A stretch of 64,000 nucleotides of DNA from Penicillium oxalicum (Eukaryota > Ascomycota > Eurotiomycetes > Eurotiales > Aspergillaceae), in assembly GCF_001723175.1 (NCBI RefSeq), contig NC_064655.1:1426001-1490000 (forward strand), read 5' to 3'. A model generated the notes under the pieces. It did no database searches. It was given only the letters and a program-made list of their open reading frames with translations, and had not been told where the DNA came from. Below, one piece after another: positions 1 through 11,944 of the stretch; positions within the stretch are counted from its first letter, which is position 1; each line of letters starts with the position of its first letter. A program made the position numbers and the translations under genes.

Positions 1-2409
1 GTTGTTTGAGGACGTGGTTCTTCAGAAGGCACGACTAGCAGCGATGAGTTGTAGTCGAATCTGTACTCACCGGGCAAGACTTGACCTGTCAATGGCTGTG
101 AGAAGGGGCTTCATTGGCAGATCCACTCTGATAGCCATTGAGGTGTGCCTTGTTTAATCACCAGAGTCATTGTGCGAGACATCTGGATCGGTGCCCTTGA
201 AGTTACTCCTCCATCCATATCTGAATCGTCTCCGTCATAGAGATCCTTCCGGGGTGTGTTTGAAGGAGACACAAGGGATGAGGCCTCGAAGGAAAATCTA
301 TAAATCAAGTATCGGAGGACTTGCGAATGAAGGACAGCTATTCGCTGCAACCTGCAGTCTCCGAAAACTGTTCAGGTCACGTATCTTGTGATCATGTGCC
401 AGGTCGCCGTCTCTGGGACACTCGTCAATTGAGCACCAGCTTCCCGGGGAAAGGGCTTCTCTTATTTCTCGTAGACGGGTAAGGCACGTATTTCATGTGC
501 GTCATACGGACGTGTGCGCTGTTTTATCAGATCGATAACCATTGACAGTTGTGAGCGTGCATTTATTGATGGACCCTTCCGGGGGGTGGTTCGTTTGATC
601 AAAGCGTGTTTCTATTATGTCATCCTCCAGGCAGTCTGGAGGTGTTCAGCCTGCTGATTCTATTCAGGGTACGTAAGGTAGGTAGAAATGCGTTAGTCAG
701 TTCTTTGCAGTTTGCAATCGGCTCATCGGCATTAGAGTCAAGGGATATGGGCAGCGATATATTCCTTCACTGGTACTATCACCCGACCGTGTCAAACCTG
801 GGCATTAGGTTCATCTGCAATCTGCAGACCCATTTCATGCATCTTTCCCTCTGCCGGTTTGATGTAGTATATTTTCTACATGATCTGTACATTGTATGGT
901 AAACAGTCAATGCTGTAGCAGGCTATGTACTTCCTTTGCAGTCGCCTCCCACGATACATCAGGCAATTAGGCCAATTGAGAGGAGCAACTGCCCGCAGCA
1001 ACGCAGCGAGAATTTGAGCCCCGCACTTGATAGGTCCATGATACACTATCATTGGTCCTCTTGTTCTGCATCGGTAGGAATCGCAGGACTTGATTGGATG
1101 CTCCCCACCCATCCCATGGAGTACCGTGCGCCGATAAACCCCGCCATGGTTCTTTTTTGTTCGCCCACGAAAATAGACACGTTGGCCTGTGAACAGACTG
1201 AGCGGTGTAAACAGAGACAGGCTGTATGGTGTGTCAAGTTGTTGACTTACGAGGTACTGTACAGCATGAGTGTCATTGTACTGAAAGCACACTACTACGC
1301 ACGGAGCTATTGTACGTCTTGCTGTGGCCATAGTATACAAATGTAGATTAATACAATATTTGGATGGCCCCAGAAGCCCCTCCTAGGATTCGCCACGGAA
1401 TTCTGTCATCTCCACGACGCCAGGTGCACGAGAGGGGGCGTGAATGATCATCGTAGCTTATCGCTCACGTTATTATTTCGTCGCCCACATTGAGATGGCG
1501 TGATTGTGGCCGATCCCGGAGCAGCCCCTGAAAGTTTGGAGGCGATGTTGCTGAATGGTACGGTGATGACTGGTATTTTCGAGACTGTATGGGTCTTGCA
1601 GGAGGGTCAGGCGGCGAGACGCTCGCCCTGAGATGACTTCATTGGTTCGAGACTCCCGAGGCTTGACCAGAGTGGAAGAACAGTCTCACTGAGTACCTGA
1701 CCACCCTGTATCCAGGCACAGCACCTGTGGGGTATTGTAAGAGGCTAAGAGCGTTACGGGTGTGTGCACTTACGGTATTATTATTGTATTATATTTTTCT
1801 GTACTCCTCGGGAAAGCTTCCCCGGCAGCTCTCCCCGCCGAACACAGTCCCCCGGATTCTTTTTGGGTTGACTCATTGTAAGTGTTCAGCAAGACCAAGA
1901 CGAGCATCCAGCTGTACAATTGATGTACTCGGTATTGGATTGTCAGACTCCGGACATGAAGCACTGTAGCAAGTAATAGAGTGCACATTGAATACTTTGA
2001 GACGACTGAAAAAGATGGACGAGATGATCAGCATCTCACCGAGTCTATTGACTCATCTAGGCTGTATGGACCGTCGGTATGCATCTGGTACCAATGAGGA
2101 GGGGAAAATCACAGCCAGACTACTCCACCGCCAATGATGGACATCTGCGATCACACTATTCTTATTGTCATCGTTGATTGACTTGAGTTGACCACGTTTG
2201 CCCCTCCATCCCATTGAGGTTTAGGCCCATTTCCCCTCCCATCGTTTTTCTACTCTTCTTCTTCCCCCCCCCCGTTCCCTTTTTTTTTTCTTTCTTCATT
2301 CTTCTCTCTCTCCTAAAGGCATTGGGTATCTTGTGTATTATCCTACCCTTTCTGAGAACCCCCCGCCGGACTTCCTTTTCCCCCTTTCTATCTACACACA
2401 TCCGTCAGA
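1..2409. other. Gene-poor region upstream of MET6
   Basis: No reading frame here looks like a recognisable protein or can be spliced into one. Overlapping frames of 136-154 codons on both strands at about 876-1346 have no family features and look like chance. A minus-strand frame at 111-350, rich in Ser, Asp and Pro and followed by a donor-like GTGAGTAC near position 80, could be an exon of a gene running off the left edge. I cannot support that call. The right end of the stretch is the MET6 promoter and leader. Confidence 0.5.
2229..2325 (+). promoter_or_regulatory. Pyrimidine-rich core promoter or leader of MET6
   Basis: About 100 bp of almost pure C/T ends roughly 85 bp before the MET6 start codon. 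It includes a run of 10 C (2264-2273) and a run of 10 T (2280-2289). CT-rich tracts just upstream of the transcription start are typical of very strongly expressed fungal genes, and the extreme codon bias of MET6 agrees. The exact transcription start cannot be read from sequence. Confidence 0.6.
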
Positions 2410-4878
2410 ATGGTTCAATCGTACGTCTAGCTTCCTGCCCACCTTCAGCTTCTGGACATACCACTGACATTTTACCAGCGCCGTTCTCGGTTTCCCCCGC
2501 ATGGGTCGGCTCCGTGACCTGAAGAAGGCCACGGAAGCTTACTGGGGTGGCAAGCTCTCTCGCGACGACTTGCTCGCCGAGGGCAAGCGTCTCCGTGCCG
2601 AGCACTGGGGCCTCATCAAGAAGGCTGGTGTCGACTCAATCCCCAGCAACGACTTTGCTTTCTACGGTAAGTCAGCCCTCTCGACATCTCCGCTCTTTCC
2701 GGCGGTAGGGACATCGAAAAATACGGGTGATGGTCGTGAATTCGGAGGACTAATATTGCCTCCCCTTCAGACCAGGTTCTCGATCACATCCAGCTCTTCG
2801 GCGTTGTCCCGGAGCGTTACTCCAAGCACAAGCTCCACCCCCTCGATGAGTACTTCGCCATGGGTCGTGGTCTCCAGAAGGAGGGTGTCGATGTCCCCGC
2901 TTTGGAGATGGTCAAGTGGTTTGACTCCAACTACCACTACGTCAAGCCCACTCTCCAGGACAACCAGGTCTTCACCCTCGCGGCTGAGCCCAAGCCCGTC
3001 GTTGAGTTCCTCGAGGCCAAGGCTCAGGGTGTCGTCACTCGCCCTGTGATCTTGGGTCCCGTTTCTTTCCTCACCCTCGGTAAGGCCGACCGTGGCCAGT
3101 CCGTTGACCCCATCGACAAGCTGAACGACCTGTTGCCCCTCTATGTGGAGCTGCTCTCCAAGCTCAAGGCTGCCGGTGCCGAGGATGTCCAGATTGACGA
3201 GCCCGTCCTGGTCTTTGACCTGGCCCCCAAGTCCAAGGCTGCTTTCAAGCCCGCCTACGAGGCTCTGGGTAACTTGGGTGACAAGGCTCCCCGCCTGACC
3301 CTCGCTACTTACTTCGGTGACATTGTCCACAACATCGATGTCCTCTCTTCCCTCCAGAACCTCCACGCTATCCACGTCGACCTGGTCCGCAACCCGGAGC
3401 AGCTTGAGGCTGTTGCTGGCGCTCTCGGCCCCAAGCAGACTCTGTCTGCTGGTGTTGTTGACGGCCGTAACATCTGGAAGACCAACTTCAAGAACGCCAT
3501 TGAGAAGGTCGAGGCCGCCATCCAGAAGCTCGGCAAGGACCGTGTTGTCGTTGCCACTTCCAGCTCCCTCCTGCACGTTCCTCACACCCTCGAGAGCGAG
3601 AAGAAGCTCGACCCCGAGATCCGGGACTGGTTCAGCTTCGCCGTCGAGAAGTTGACCGAGGTTGCCATCATTGCCAAGGCCGTTACCGAGGGCCCCTCCT
3701 CCGTCAGCGCTGAGCTCGAGGCCAACGCCAAGTCCATGCACTCTCGTGCCACCTCTGCTCGCACCAACGACCCCAAGGTCAAGGCCCGCCAGGCCGCCGT
3801 CACCGACGAGATGCACAACCGCAAGTCCCCCTTTGCCACTCGCATTGCTGAGCAGACCAAGTTCATCAAGCTGCCTCTCTTCCCCACCACCACCATTGGT
3901 TCATTCCCTCAGACTCAGAACATCCGTGTGACCCGTAACAAGTTCACCAAGGGTGAGATCACCGCTCAGGAGTACGAGAAGTTCATCGAGAAGGAGATCC
4001 AGGATGTTGTCAAGTTGCAGGAGGAGCTCGACCTCGATGTCCTCGTCCACGGTGAGCCCGAGCGTAACGACATGGTTCAGTACTTCGGTGAACGTCTTGA
4101 CGGATACGCCTTCACCACCATGGCCTGGGTGCAGAGCTACGGTTCTCGCTGCGTGCGTCCCCCCATCATTGTCGGCGACATCTCCCGTCCCGCCCCCATG
4201 ACCGTCAAGGAGTCCCAGTACGCTGTCTCCATCACCTCCAAGCCCATGAAGGGCATGCTTACTGGTCCCATCACCTGTCTGCGGTGGTCGTTCCCCCGTG
4301 ACGATGTTCACCAGTCCGTCCAGGCTCAGCAGCTTGCTCTCGCTCTCCGCGACGAGGTTGCTGACCTTGAGGCTGCCGGTGTCAAGGTCATCCAGGTCGA
4401 TGAGCCCGCCCTCCGTGAGGGTCTGCCCCTCCGCAAGGGCTCTGAGCGTGACGCCTACGTGAAGTGGGCTGTCAACGCCTTCAAGCTGTCCACCGCTGTT
4501 GCCCGTGACGAGACTCAGATTCACTCCCACTTCTGTTACTCTGAGTTCCAGGACTTCTTCCACGCTATTGCCGCGCTGGACACTGACGTTCTGTCCATCG
4601 AGAACAGCAAGTCTGACGCCAAGCTCCTCAAGGTCTTCATCGATGAGAAGTTCGCTGCTCAGATTGGACCCGGTGTCTTTGACATCCACTCCCCTCGTGT
4701 CCCCAGCGAGCAGGAGATGAAGGACCGCATCGAGGAGATGCTCCAGTTCCTCCGCCCCGACCAGCTGTGGATCAACCCCGACTGCGGTCTCAAGACCCGC
4801 AAGGAGGAGGAGTGCATTGGCCAGCTCAAGTCCATGGTGGCTGCTGCCAAGTACTACCGCCAGAAGTACTCCCAGTAA
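2410..4878 (+). CDS. MET6: Cobalamin-independent methionine synthase (MetE type)
   Basis: This cytosolic enzyme moves the methyl group of 5-methyltetrahydropteroyl-glutamate to homocysteine, the last step of methionine synthesis. The model has exons 2410-2420, 2479-2666 and 2771-4878 and gives 768 residues, the usual size for fungal MetE. The N-terminus begins MVQSAVLGFPRMG, and the GFPRMG signature is split from the start codon by the first intron. Probable zinc and homocysteine ligands are His653 and Cys655 (in HSHFC), Glu677 (in SIENSKSD) and Cys738 (in NPDCG), which match the family spacing. Codon use is extremely biased towards C- and G-ending codons, much more than in the neighbouring genes, and indicates very high expression. 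As a side effect, long stop-free frames of 262-349 codons appear on the opposite strand and should be ignored. The first coding exon is only 11 nt. Confidence 0.97.
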
Positions 4879-6014
4879 ACGTCTGTTTCGGGAGTCTCTG
4901 TTTCAACCATTCTATCTTCAGTTTTTCACTTCCTCTTAATGTGTTAATTGATGGAGACGGCTTTCTCAACCGCGCCGTCTCCAGCACGGGGAGTTTCTTC
5001 GGTCTGTTTGCATTTATCATGATGAGTTTATGACGATGATACCAAAAGTTCAACATACGGGTTTCAGCGGTTTTTGTGGTTTAGAGGGCACCAAACAAAA
5101 AGCGGGTTTAACGGAGTTTCAACATGACTAACGATTTCAACATGGGTGCCGCCAAATTTTTTTAGGTGCCAATTATTTCAACAATGGCTTTGTTCCACCG
5201 TTCTTGTGAAGCAGTTGCTATCGCTTGAACTATGGTGGGCGAGGAACCTTTTTTTTGTCTTGAGTTGGAAGTAGCTATCAATGAATATCTTTTTCTACTC
5301 TTCAATCTTTTTTTTTTGCAACGGACTGGTGCTTTGCGTTGGGGTGACACTCTTCGCGTTTTGCCCCGTAGTCAAGTCTTCGTGCCTCTCTCCGCTTAGA
5401 CCATTTGCTGGGTAGGTCCTCCTTGGTATCCGTTCTGCTGAACAAGCACTGAACCTTGGGGAAAGAGACATGGTACGTATGTCGTGGGATAGACTAGTCA
5501 AAATATCCAGCGCCGCATCATTTATCCTATTGGGCAGGGACAGTATCTTCATCTCCTCGAAGGGAACCTTGGCTGACCCCTGACCCAAGCTCAGTCAAAT
5601 GTCTTTGGTGAGAAGGGCATGTCATAACTCCTCACTACTCCAGATCCTCTGAATTTCTTCATCCTCCCAGCAATACAAACTTTCCATTGGAACATCTTTG
5701 CTCGCTGGAAATTATAATACTCTGCAATGTCTGTTTCTACCGTCTTTGATCGGTTTCGTGGGAGGGGGTAAGAGGGAATCTATAGATTGAAGCGCTTCAG
5801 ATGTACCGAAGCTGGCTTCGTGAGATGATTCAAGTTCCAAGAATCAGAGCGATGATAGGGAATATTTTCCCACGTGATTATTCAATAATTAGGTAGTTAA
5901 ATAGGATGACCTAAATTTCTCGTTGATCCCTTTCTTCTTCGTCAAGGGAGGCATCACATTCTTGGCGGACGAACCCCCCCCCCCCCCCCCCCCCCCCCCG
6001 AAGTTTTCCAGTCT
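4879..6014. other. Convergent intergenic region, MET6 / reductase
   Basis: The 3' ends of MET6 (plus strand) and the steroid-reductase gene (minus strand) face each other here. The interval holds T-rich runs, an E-box-like CACGTG at 5871-5876 and, next to the reductase stop, a long C homopolymer. A minus-strand frame of 97 codons at 5295-5588 has no recognisable features. I see no gene. Confidence 0.6.
5974..5999. repeat. Homopolymer of 26 C
   Basis: Twenty-six uninterrupted C residues on the plus strand start 16 nt beyond the stop codon of the minus-strand reductase gene, so they would be a G26 run in its 3' UTR. Such a tract is unstable in replication and hard to sequence, so the exact length is uncertain. 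Confidence 0.85.
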
Positions 6015-7170
6015 TTACATCACTTCGCAGCATGGCACGACTGCGCCTCTTCCAGCAACGGCTTTGGCTCCAAATTTCTCGACATACCACTTTCGACCCC
6101 AGCGGGCGTGAGGTACCATGTTGGAAACCGCATTAATGACGAACAGCACGGCGGGCAAAGGAAGAGGAAGGCCCAGGCGATCCGCCGCCCAAGCTGCAGG
6201 AAGAATCCACGGCGCTGGTCGTAGAGCGGGAGCAATGCTCGCTCTCATGGTGGTGGTGGTGGACGACAGAGTCAAAGGGAAAACTGCAAGACCAGCGAGG
6301 GCAAACCCGGTCCACTCCAGCCACTCAAAGACAAAGTGAGGGTATAGAATGTATCGAAAGGATCCCTTGGCCGGGGGGATCACGTAGACCTTATGATACT
6401 TGTTGCCCTCATTCTTTTCCGGAGACCCGTCCTCGCTTCTCTTCGAAGCTCTCCGCTCTGCCTCTTCTCTTCGAAGTCGGAAGAGGGTCGTCTCCGAACG
6501 GATGTTCTGGGCCATGCCGTAGAAGAACAGGATGACTCCAACAACTGTGAAGAGCATGAGTCGGCCGGAAAATGGAGAAGGGCCCGAGGAACTCAGAGCA
6601 TCGGCACCATTCGTGCGGTATCCCGCAATAGGAATCTCGTAGCCAGATAGCCATCCCGACAAGCACGACGAGTTCATCCAGTTGAAGAGCATGGCGCTGC
6701 CCATCACGAAAGCATGAATGGGCGACATACTCGGAGCCGAAAAGAAGGGTGATATTACGGCACGGTTGGCATAGTGAATGCAATACAGGGCAACTATCAA
6801 CTGGTTTGTGATGGGAAGCTCGACCAAAGAGGGCGTGCTCCGAGAAAGATTCCAGAGCAGGTTCACAGGACCCAGGATCTCCATGGCGAACCAGGCGATT
6901 CGGCCTGGAACGTTGAATGGGGAGGTTTTGAGGGATGTTTTACCCGCCGGATACCATGAGAGAATCCATTCGAGAAGTGTGAACTTTGCCTGTTGTCAGC
7001 ATGTATGACCACAGAAGTAGCATGGGCATAGGGGGTTGGGGGTTTCAATGACTGACCACGGGGAAGTACTGAAAGACAGTGAGAACCGTGGTGTAGGCGG
7101 CAGGAGTCGGAGGGTGAAAGTCCGTGATAGATGGAAGGTTTTCCCACGTAGTGAACAATACGCTTCCCAT
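6015..7170 (-). CDS. 3-oxo-5-alpha-steroid 4-dehydrogenase family protein (steroid 5-alpha-reductase fold)
   Basis: The product is a multi-pass membrane enzyme that should reduce a carbon-carbon double bond next to a carbonyl, using NADPH. Family members act on steroids or on the polyprenol/dolichol pathway. Two exons (7170-7057 and 6989-6015, intron donor GTCAGT) give 362 residues. The start is the ATG at 7170 because it opens MGSVLFTTWENLP and joins in phase to AKFTLLEWILSWYPAGKTS, a stretch typical of fungal homologues. Hydrophobic segments are spread along the protein, and the C-terminal part carries FEWLEWTGFALAG and HARWGRKWYVEKFG, the region expected to bind NADPH. An acidic and basic insert (about SKRSEDGSPEKNEGN) lies in the middle. 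The physiological substrate cannot be told from sequence. A G26 run follows closely in the predicted 3' UTR. Confidence 0.85.
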
Positions 7171-7368
7171 GATGAAGGAGGTTTAGCAACTACTTCAATC
7201 AAGAGAAGAGGAAAGAGGTTGAGAAAGCGTCAGATGCGTGATAGAGACAGCTTATGGGTTGATGAGCCGGCGATGCGACAATGTTTCGAGGACGGCTGCA
7301 CAAAAGGGCAGAATGATGTAACGGGCCACAAACAGTAAGCGGTCATGAAATAAGCTACACAATCTACT

Positions 7369-7390
7369 CGGGCCGATCGATCGAGGCCCG
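7369..7390 (-). other. GC-rich hairpin downstream of UFD2
   Basis: Arms CGGGCC and GGCCCG flank a 10-nt centre made of GATC repeats, about 75-95 nt beyond the UFD2 stop codon on the transcribed strand. It could fold in the UFD2 3' UTR. Fungal transcription does not end at simple hairpins, so I do not call it a terminator. Confidence 0.35.
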
Positions 7391-7463
7391 TCAGAGCCAA
7401 GGAAAATAAAAATAAAACTCTCCACAAGGGAGAGCTGGCTGACTGATATTGTCTTGTAAGATT

Positions 7464-10400
7464 CTAGTCTGCAGACGTATCCATCTGCTCAGCCTGTGCT
7501 TTCAAGGCCTTGCGTTCCGCCTTGAATGCCTCAATCTTTGCCTTGAGCTCGGTATCTGCATCAATGCGAATTAGTGGATGTTTGAACGCGATCGCAGGGG
7601 TTTAGAGCTCACCAGGCACGACATCCTCCATCTTCAAAGGCATGCGGTTGAAGGGGTCATGAGGATCACTGAGAAGATGCGAGCGGATAGTGGACCGATC
7701 AATCGAAAGCCTTGAGCTTGGAAGAATGACGGGGTCTGTCATCAGGGTGTACATGAGAGGGTCTGTAGAAGGGGGAAAAATGGCATTAGCGTAAACGTCT
7801 CAAAAGTGGAGACAAATGAGCCAGTGCGCAAAGAACACAGGGAACACGTACCGAGGAAGTCATCCGGAATCTCACCCAGATCCTCCTCTGCTTGATCGTC
7901 AGCCTCCTTAGCTTCCTGGACCTGTTTGCGCAGCCGGTCCCAGCGACGCAGGTCTTCCTCGGGGGTCAGCTGGTGCTGCCGTAGGAGGCTAGAGGCTTGC
8001 TCGAAAAGCTCCGGTTTGTAGGAGCGTCCGTCACGAGCCACGGCGGTGATGAAGTTTTGCTTGTTCATCAAGTTGATGTAGATCTTGGCAATGTCACTGA
8101 GCAGAACCTTGGGATCAAATCCGTACTTTTCCACCATCAATTGCACATTGCCTTCCACTTTCAACTGCGAGCTCTTTGGCCCGGCCATCGCGTCGAGATT
8201 GTAGTTCAGCATATCAGCCAATCGTTGAACAATCTCCGGCATTGTGAAAGAGTCAGCAAGAGCGGCAGTGAAGAGCTTCAGCATACCCATGGTCTCATTG
8301 GTCAACTGCATGTAGGACTTGGCACTCCGTTGAGTTGACGTCAGGCGTTCTTCTTTTTGCTGCCGTGCCGCAGGATCCATGGATTCTCCTTCGAGGCGAA
8401 GCTCTTCCTGAATGCTCCGGATGGTCTTAAAGGCCCCAAAGGACTCGTCAAGGACATATGTCACATCATTCAGGAGCAGGTTGACAAACTGGACAAAGAA
8501 ATCCTGATTTTGTGTGGCCTGGTTGGATAACTTCCTGCGATACAGTGTGTTGGGCCAGATACATTTGATGATCTGGAAGATTTCATAGCGAATGTTGAAC
8601 TTGTCGAAGAATTGCGTGTGTGCTCCGGTGTGCTCCGCTTCGATGTAGAACCTCATGATAGCATGCAGGAGATAGTCATTGGCAAAGGGCATAGAGTTGA
8701 GCAGGTCCACAAGAACCCCCCGGTGTCCACCTGGTCGAGTCAGAGTGCCTCGGAAAAGCATGGAGACAAGGCCAGCCTTAAGGTATGGGTTCTTGATGTA
8801 GCTTGAGCTCTCAAGGAAAGTGATGCAAAGCATCACTAATTCCTCTCCAAGAACGGCGGTGATGGTTTGCGGCATAGCCCACGTCACAAATTTGAAATTG
8901 CTGATAATGACGTCTAAGAAATACTCGGGCAGATTCTGGAATATCTCCGGTTGCTGCTCCGGGAGAGGAAGCGTAATCTTCTCTTGTGGGAAGTTCTTCC
9001 CCGAGGCAACTCGCAGGAGCCAAACGGCCACATGGCGCATGACTTCGATGGAGCGAACCTGCCACTGCTCATCTAGAAGAACAGCCTGGAGGCTGTATTT
9101 CAATGCAAGGCCCAAATCAAGTTTATCGCGATACTTCTTGAGTGCCTGCTCATAAAGACGCAATTGAACTGGATTTGAAACCCACCGCTGCCGCTCGGTC
9201 TCGAATTGGGCGATCGTCGATTCCATGTGTCGCAAGTCCTTGTCGAGTTGCTCCAGTTTTGAAGTTAAAGACTCGCTGCCATAATGGTGCGCGGCGATGG
9301 TGAGAAAGAAGAGCTCGCTGTTGAAGTTGGAGTTGCCCTCCATCTTTTTGGAGTAGAACGCATCAGACGCATGCTGATCAGCATTGATTTTCGTCTCGTC
9401 CCTCATGTCAATGCGAGGGTTGCGCTGGAAATACTCTGCGTGAAACGTGTGGATCTTGCGGAAGTCGATGTTCATGATGGGAACGCAGAGTTTGTCCAGC
9501 GTCGAGGTGAGATTGAACATGAACCCATCCGAAGCGACCTCTTCCGGATTGACCTGCATTGCCCGTCGTTTATGGTTCAGATTCAACGCCGTGGCCACCC
9601 AGTCCAAGAAACGATTCTTAGCCTCCGGGGATGCATGCAGGATCTTCGTCGTAATGTAATCCAGATCCCATTGGAGCATGTTTTGCATCATGCGGAGCGA
9701 ACTCTGTGAGTTCAGAATGAAGCCTTGGTCACGAGTCTTGGGGCTGGAAAAGTACGACATGGTCACTTTGGGCTGCAGCGGGGAGAGTCGGAACCACGGT
9801 CCCAGCAGAGTAGCCTTTTCAAAGGAGGCTGGGTCTGTTGATGCGTTGAAGATTGACGACTCGGTAATAGCCGCGGCGATGGCCTTGTTCTCTACCAGGC
9901 TTCGCATAGCCTTGAGTCTAAATTAGCGCAAGATCTCGAGGAAAATTGCACCCGAGGTGAACTCACAGTGAAGTAAGGTTGGAACTCGCCATTCGCATCT
10001 TTCAGAGCCAACTGACCACTGAGTTCCTCAACGGCCGAGATCAGGGCAGGCTTGAGACTGTCATCGTCTTCAAACTTTCCACTGACCTCTTTGAGGAACT
10101 CGGGTGTGATGCCTCGCCGCATGCCATCATCTGGGCTCAGCAAAAGTTGCCGAGCCAGCGGAGACTCATCGGAAGACTCGATCCTACCAGGGTCAGTCCC
10201 ACGTTCCTCTGTCTTTGAGTCCATCTTCAGAAAGTGAACTTACCCAAACATCTCCGGCATTGTGATCGCAAAAACGCAGTAGCTCAAGCACAGGCGTTTT
10301 GCTTCACAAAGAATCTCCCATTTTCTCGAGTCGGGATCGGGCTTCTTCATTCTCTCCTGGATCCGATTCCAACATGGCAGCAGATAATCAAGGGGCTGCT

Positions 10401-11068
10401 GCTTCTCCACATGGGAAGCGGCTTCCAAAATTGCCTGATCTAGGATTCCCGTGTGCAGGCGCAGGGCCTTGTCCTCTGCCAACAGCTCATGTCGCAATCC
10501 AGGAAGATCAACCCGATGGCTGTTCTTAGCCCGTGTCTCCTCGGCTAGGTTGATGCTGAAAAGACTGCCCAGAACGAGGTGCTCGAATTCTTCGATGTTC
10601 TGCGGTATTGACCGAGCGGGCGAGTCGACTCGTGCGGGAGAGTTTATTCTTGCGGGAGAGGCAGTGCCAGAAGGCGACTGACCGGCAGGTTGAGACGGTC
10701 CCAGAGCTTCCGCTGACGCAGTGGGAGTGATCTTGATCCGCTTGCCTTCTGGTAGTTGTGATTCTGGCACCGCAGCCGAAGCCGCTGGAGCCTCTGGAGC
10801 AGCACCATTGAGCTGGGTTGACGGTGCTGGAGACTGTGCTCTGGATGGAGTTGAGGAGGAGGGGGGTGAGTTGGAAGAATCAGCGGCCGATGACCCGGCG
10901 GGCGCAGCTGGTGTCTGAAGCTTTGCAAGGCGCTTGTTGCGGATCTAAAGCCAACATGGTTAGGGGTCTGTTTAACTGATCACATAAAACAAAGTAGCGG
11001 GGCAGACAAGTCACAATCAACCAGACTGGGTGTCATACCTTTTCCGCATCAGAAAGGGTGTCTGACAT
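7464..11068 (-). CDS. UFD2: Ubiquitin conjugation factor E4 (U-box ubiquitin chain elongation factor)
   Basis: UFD2 extends ubiquitin chains on substrates handled by the Cdc48/p97 segregase and so feeds ER-associated and ubiquitin-fusion degradation. Six exons (11068-11039, 10944-10244, 10183-9967, 9910-7852, 7762-7613, 7555-7464) join in phase to 1082 residues, close to the family length. The first ~120 residues are low-complexity (Ser, Pro and Ala rich), the long helical UFD2 core fills about residues 160-1000, and a C-terminal U-box follows, with [15 protein letters not shown] and [12 protein letters not shown]. The fourth exon needs a CAAG acceptor, because the TAG seven bases upstream would break the frame before AMRSLVENK. 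The U-box is split over the last two introns. The ER J-protein gene HLJ1 lies immediately upstream on the same strand, a suggestive but probably accidental pairing. Confidence 0.96.
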
Positions 11069-11944
11069 CGCTGCGGCTTTGCTCGCGGCTGGAGCGCGGC
11101 TTGTATGCCCTCAATGAGCGAAGCGGGGGCGGAACGTATGGAGTAGCTTGGGAGGTATTGATGATGGCGTCGTGCTCGGCGTTGGATAAGTATTATTGAG
11201 TTGGGCCCCAAATGGCCTTGCCACCTGTATTTGCTGGTAGTTTGAAGCAAGGCAGGGAGAGTGCAGTGTTCAGATTTCGGTGCGAGCTGTTGGACAAAAC
11301 CATGAGACGCGAAGGTGGTGTGTGTTGGAGTAATTCTGTGATGATCTCCGAGGTTCGCCCGCCGGCACCCAATGACCGGCGCAGTTGCCCGGCTTTAATG
11401 TCATTTTACTAAGCAGCAAGCTGCCTCCAGCCCGGGGGTCACTTCACCTAACGGTACCTCACCCGCAACACGGAGTTGTCAAAGTCAAATCTAGATTCAA
11501 AAACTGAACAATTTTCTCGGTTGCTGTGAATTCCTGTTTTTCAGACTGATTTTGCGACCTTGGGCCATGATGGTGGTGTGGCTGTCCCCCAGATGCAAAG
11601 ATAGATTCACTTCAAGCAATGTAGTGAATGGTGAAAGTCCCTTCGTCAGTCTAGTCACTTTATCCATGTCATTATTGTCAAGAATTGCTCGGAGCAATAT
11701 AGGCTGAGATGGAAGGACATTAGATCAAGAGCCTTTGAATTAGTAGCTATATTCGTATCATGCAGGGGTGCCATAGTAGTCATCATTAGCTCAATGCATT
11801 GAACGGACTGCAACTATACAGAAAGAATGAAACAGATGAGATCGATCCGCACAAACGCCTTCATGGTTCAGAAGATTCTCCAGAGGGGGCAGATTCATAG
11901 AAAGCGTGCCCGCGTCATGTCAGATGGCAATCACCCAGATGAAC
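11069..11944. other. Intergenic region between UFD2 and HLJ1
   Basis: This holds the UFD2 promoter and the 3' flank of HLJ1; both genes are on the minus strand. No coding potential or repeat is visible. Confidence 0.6.

Noticed and set aside
876..1346. Overlapping 136- and 154-codon frames on both strands
   Set aside because: Two opposed frames in the same place, no recognisable domain and no neighbouring exons that extend either in phase.
1640..1665. tRNA T-arm-like GGTTCGAGACTCCC
   Set aside because: No pairing stems, no matching A-box at the right distance and no acceptor stem.
2767..4689. Long open frames on the minus strand across MET6 (349 and 262 codons)
   Set aside because: They mirror the extreme codon bias of MET6: avoidance of Leu TTA/CTA and Ser TCA codons removes stops from the opposite strand. 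Their translations are Leu/Gly/Val/Asp-rich without family features.
5871..5876. CACGTG E-box as a methionine-pathway regulatory site
   Set aside because: It lies between two converging 3' ends, about 1 kb downstream of MET6, so a promoter role is not supported.
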